A DNA stretch of 64,000 nucleotides from Owenia fusiformis (taxonomy: Eukaryota > Annelida > Polychaeta > Sabellida > Oweniidae), in the NCBI GenBank assembly GCA_903813345.2, contig CAIIXF020000010.1:18055181-18119180 (forward strand), given 5' to 3'. A program made the position numbers and the translations under genes. This document shows positions 60,181 to 64,000 of this stretch, in pieces; position 1 is the stretch's first letter; each line of letters starts with the position of its first letter. Under the pieces are notes generated by a model. The model was given only the letters and a program-made list of their open reading frames with translations, searched no databases and was not told the origin of the DNA.

Positions 60181-63100
60181 CTAGTCTGAGTCACTATCCC
60201 CTCCATAGTCCTTTGAGAATTGTCTTGGCATCACTGGAATAATAAATAATATAATATGTATTTTGTAAAAGTATGCAGATTATAATATTACCCTGCTATC
60301 AGTTAGCCACACTTCCTCTGGCTATAACAAAATATTCCAGTTTTTACAGCATCTTAAATGCAGCATGTACCACCTTCTATACACCCATTAATATGGGGTT
60401 ACACCCATTAATATGGGGTTGATTGCTTTTTTCTTATTTTTTTCAAATTACACTCGCAAAAACTTAAACTTTTGTAGAAAACAAATGACAAACTTATAAG
60501 TAATTGCATTTTTATCACAACTTCTGGATCAGCCCTTGTATGTCAAAAAGTTGGAAGTTGGCAGATTTTTTGAGGAAGTTGAATTGGAAATGGGGAGAGT
60601 GAATGTGAAAGGGAAGTTAGCCAATCATTGGCTCATTGGCCAATGTAATCATATGATTCTTTGTCTTCTAATTATAAAATTCCAATCACATGCCTTTTAG
60701 ATGATTCAAAATACATGTTTTGTCCACCCACAGGCATGTTCGTTGAACTGGTCTCATGTTATCAAAATGAAAGTAATAATCATTTGCCATTCAAAGCTTT
60801 CCTGTTATGATATGAGGACATCTGATTTATCATTCATCCCCTCATTAGTCTCAGGGAATGTTTTCCTTGTTGATAAGAGTTCTGATAACTGAGTACAATT
60901 TTATTAAGGAAGTTCATTCCAAACTTTCCCAAAAATTGACAAAGAAATTGGGGAAATGTCATTTTTTCATTTAATTGAAATATTTCGATTTCAAAATATG
61001 TATTCTACCATAACACGTAAACATCCAAATAAAATTAACCCATTTCATTCGTTATTCCGTGAACAACATTAAAATTCTCATCATGGGTTTATACCTTAAT
61101 AGCTTGCATTGGATATAGGCTATTGTAATTACCAGAATACATGGCCACCTAAACTTAACTCCCGCCTGGATCACTTGTTTTAATATTTGACACAAACCCT
61201 ATCGTTGATAAAAATATCACTCAAAATTATCTGATATTCTATTAAAATTACAGATATTTATAAACTAAGACATAAAAATAGAAAATTGAAATTCCCCAAA
61301 TGGCATTTCTAATTTACCAGATATATCATTATACTTGAAGTGCATACTCTACATATAGTCTATTTCGAAAACTCTTATAGAAATGACAGAGTGGGAAGAA
61401 AATTGCCTATTTTTGACTCACCAACAGTTTTTAATAGAGCTGCTGTATCAGGGTCTTTAGCTAAATCATATGCTGACTTCTTGTCTTTATTCCTAAGGTC
61501 AAGCCTGGCACCTGTTAAATGCAATGAAATAAAATAAAACAATGAAGTCTCAATATTTCAAAAATATATTAAAAGGGATAGTCTAACATCTTGGAAGCAA
61601 TCAAATACAAACCTAATGTTTCCCTTGCAATCCTATTTTTATTTCCCTTTTCTATAAGGACTAGAGAATAAGGATTTCCATATCCTCAGAAATATATGGA
61701 TTGTGTTAGAATTTACTTTTGGTGAATGCAGTGAGGATGAAATTCATGAATACAGTATGTCTTATGTATTTACTTCATCCCTGGTATAAACTGTGTGTAT
61801 GCATTATATTTACTTTGCTGTATTGTGTATATCTTATATGTTCTTTGTATATGCAGTAGTTTCATTAGCAACAGGCGATTTTTACCAGTTGTTTTCACAA
61901 ATTCGCCTCTTGTTTTAGGGACTTTTCAACTGTTCCATGTTAAATTTATGATTTCCATTAATTGTGCCTGTTGTTTTCATTCATATAGATATCAATTACC
62001 TTTCTCTAGGAGAAGTTGGACTGCACTAGCATGACCCTTCCAAGCGCAAGAATGTAGCGCTGTATCACCAATCTTGTTCTGAAAATCACATACAATAAAT
62101 GCTACATCATTTCAAATAGTTGAGATAATTTCAAGAAATACTGTCAATGAAATAAGAGTGTGGTACCAAGTTAAGATGTGTTAAGGATACGAGGAGCGAA
62201 TGTCATGAAATTAGCATCCTAAATAAAAACAAGGTATTTACATACAAAATGTCACTACCTGCCATTTGTTACAGATGTCGAACACCAACCCCTGTCCACA
62301 AATAAGTTGGAGATTATAACAATATATCACAACTAATGAACCAAGCTCTATCATGGAAAACTGAGATGTCACCCACCAAGATGGCTGATGAAAATAGGCC
62401 ATTTTTGGTATGACAGAGAAGATCATTTTTTGGCCCAGCCTGAACATATAAGGGAACATCCCTCTAAAGCAAACACATCCAAACATGGACAACATTTTGT
62501 GCCAGTAAAGCACCAGAAACTTCTATCAATGTGCAACACAATTCAGAACTTGGCAAAACACAGACCAAGACCACTGATACAATGCATTGTATAAATACAA
62601 CAAAAGAGTAACACAATACAATACCAAGACAGTGCAAAGCTTTACTACCTGGAGTGACGAGATTTCTTATCACCTCAGAAATGACCTTGAAACCCAGAGC
62701 GATGAGAAAATCTGTCACAAAATATTTCACTAAAATTGCCCTTATTTAATCAATATTAATCCAATTTACACAAAAATTGTTTTAAAATGTATATAAATAA
62801 TCTCTGCCATCTAATTTTACAAGTTTAGCATCTAAAGTTGTATTGGATGTAATAAAATGTCAAAAGGCGGCAAAAAAGAAAATTTCTCTGGTTTCAACCG
62901 ATTTTGGAGCCTGGGATTCAAGACCAATACCAAGACCAATACCAAATTACATTACAAGAGCAATATAATACAATGATATCAAAGAACAGTTACAAATTCA
63001 ATACAATAATAAAAAATAAAAAAATGCCTTGAAAACAAGAGCAACATAGTTCAAATGCAATACACTAAACCACAAATATGGAAGAATACCAAAGCAAGTG

Positions 63101-63915
63101 AACAAAATGCAATGGAAATATAATATAATACAAGAGCATTATATTACAAATGCAATGCAATACAACTGTAGTACAATACAAGTCTAATACCTGTACATCA
63201 AGTTGAATGTTTCCAGCAGCCAGTAGTAGTTTCATGCAGTCTATGTGTCCACCATGAGCAGCCCAATGTAGTGGGGTATTCCCTGCTTTATCTAGGCCAT
63301 TCACTGACACCTACAAAATGCAGGAGTGTAGGTCAGAGTGATCGTATGGAAAAAATTATTTTCCATTATACAATATGCATAGTGATAACCATTGGGATTT
63401 TTCAAGAAAACTTGTTATTCAAAATAATTGATTGGGGAATTTTTAACAGTTAAAAATTATTTGTTCATAATTACTTTATAAATGTACATTTTTCCAGAAT
63501 TTCTATTCTTGCATTAGTTTCGGGTTCCTCAATAATCTTCTTAGCTGGCGATAATGTGTATGCAATATGTTTTATATTATCAAGAGGAAGAAAAGAATCG
63601 GAACATTTACTATTCCATAATGACACTTAATATCAATTTGTTAACCTGATATTCCCATGTCTAAGATTGACAGAAAACAAATATCACAAAAATATCTAAA
63701 ATCTACCAATGGAATGTCATTTTAACTTCACTGATCAAAATGAGTCAAGGTTCCTATAGCAGGATATGAATAAATGCAACATTGTATCATACATATAAGC
63801 TTATTTGGCAACAGTATATGTACCTTGTTTTTTATACAGTCTTTCATAAAAGATATATTCCCCCTCTTAGCGGCTTCATGCATTGGGTTGTCCACTGACT
63901 CAGTGTTCTCCTCCA
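60181..63915 (-). CDS. OSTF1: Osteoclast-stimulating factor 1 (C-terminal exons; partial)
   Basis: Minus-strand exons in transcript order: 63915-63824, 63310-63191, 62078-62000, 61511-61422, 60233-60181. Their phases agree. OSTF1 is a small cytoplasmic adaptor with an SH3 domain followed by ankyrin repeats. The visible part runs from [15 protein letters not shown] through [20 protein letters not shown], then [18 protein letters not shown] and [20 protein letters not shown]. These are consecutive ankyrin repeats matching the vertebrate OSTF1 order ([37 protein letters not shown]). The tail is short and acidic, ending DYGGDSDSD. The SH3 exons must lie beyond position 64000, so the gene is cut by the window edge, not broken. 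Confidence 0.92.
60381..60420. repeat. Perfect 20-bp tandem duplication
   Basis: ACACCCATTAATATGGGGTT occurs twice without a gap (60381-60400, 60401-60420) in the last intron of OSTF1. Confidence 0.95.
62229..62330 (+). repeat. Dispersed repeat copy (TGTCACCACC family)
   Basis: It contains CAAGGTATTTACATACAAAA, TGTCACTACCTGCCATTTGT and TACAGATGTCGAACACCAAC. It lies in an OSTF1 intron and is closest to the copy at 47721. Confidence 0.65.
62590..63190. repeat. Cryptic AATACAA/ACCAAGACC low-complexity intron sequence
   Basis: The OSTF1 intron here is enriched in irregular repeats of AATACAA and ACCAATACCAAGACC (for example 62918-62948). No exon is seen between 62078 and 63191. Confidence 0.5.
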
Positions 63916-64000
63916 CTATAAAGCAAATAAAGCAAAGCTTATTATGCATGGTTTCACACTTTTGATGCTGACACAGCTGTGCTGACGAGATCCTAACAAG

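Noticed and set aside
45967-63915. One long ankyrin-DHHC gene (ZDHHC13/17 type) on the minus strand
   Set aside because: The ankyrin exons close with an acidic tail and stop at 60181 and match OSTF1. The DHHC exons start with their own ATG at 54093 and match ZDHHC23.

Overview
The window looks like AT-rich nuclear DNA from an invertebrate animal. It has many short coding exons with GT-AG introns, ciliary and mitochondrial genes of metazoan type, a tandem satellite and dense short non-autonomous DNA transposons. I cannot name the species; a marine invertebrate is a guess from the transposon style. No bacterial-type operons, CRISPR arrays, rRNA or functional tRNA genes were seen.

Layout. 1-4670: a roughly 90-bp satellite, interrupted at its left by a 1.5-kb element (41-1573) whose ends carry arrays of the palindrome ACCGACAATTGTCGGT and which contains a tRNA-like RNA polymerase III promoter. 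The satellite itself is a fresh tandem duplication of a 1.49-kb block. 4671-7229: no confident gene; one hAT-type element. 7230-7405 (minus): first exon of an ADP-dependent glucokinase (ADPGK), the rest not found. 7688-14466 (plus): complete metaxin-1/3-like gene in nine exons, head to head with ADPGK across a 282-bp shared promoter. 16900-41221 (plus): complete CFAP44 (WDR52) in 36 exons; the phases close to 8211 nt (2736 residues), with an unusual N-terminal extension of about 1025 residues that includes 19 copies of a 12-13 residue GSRPQS repeat. 45967-54093 (minus): complete ZDHHC23-like palmitoyltransferase in six exons (489 residues). 48928-51904 (plus): a three-exon Mab-21/cGAS-fold gene (614 residues) nested on the opposite strand inside ZDHHC23 intron 2. 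60181-63915 (minus): the last five exons of OSTF1 (ankyrin repeats and acidic tail); the SH3 exons lie beyond the right edge.

The genes are not an operon. Each has its own role: glycolysis at the ER (ADPGK), mitochondrial outer-membrane import (metaxin), ciliary axoneme (CFAP44), protein palmitoylation (ZDHHC23), a Mab-21 nucleotidyltransferase-fold protein of unknown role, and an SH3/ankyrin adaptor (OSTF1). A match to the X-box consensus and a perfect NRF1-type palindrome sit just upstream of the CFAP44 start.

The most notable items are the nested Mab-21 gene with a degenerate catalytic triad, the palindrome-array/tRNA-like element seen at two loci, the duplicated satellite block, the repeat-expanded CFAP44 N-terminus, and two tandem duplications that copied splice sites inside genes. 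All exon boundaries were read by eye from splice motifs, reading frame and family resemblance; no alignment or transcript data were available.
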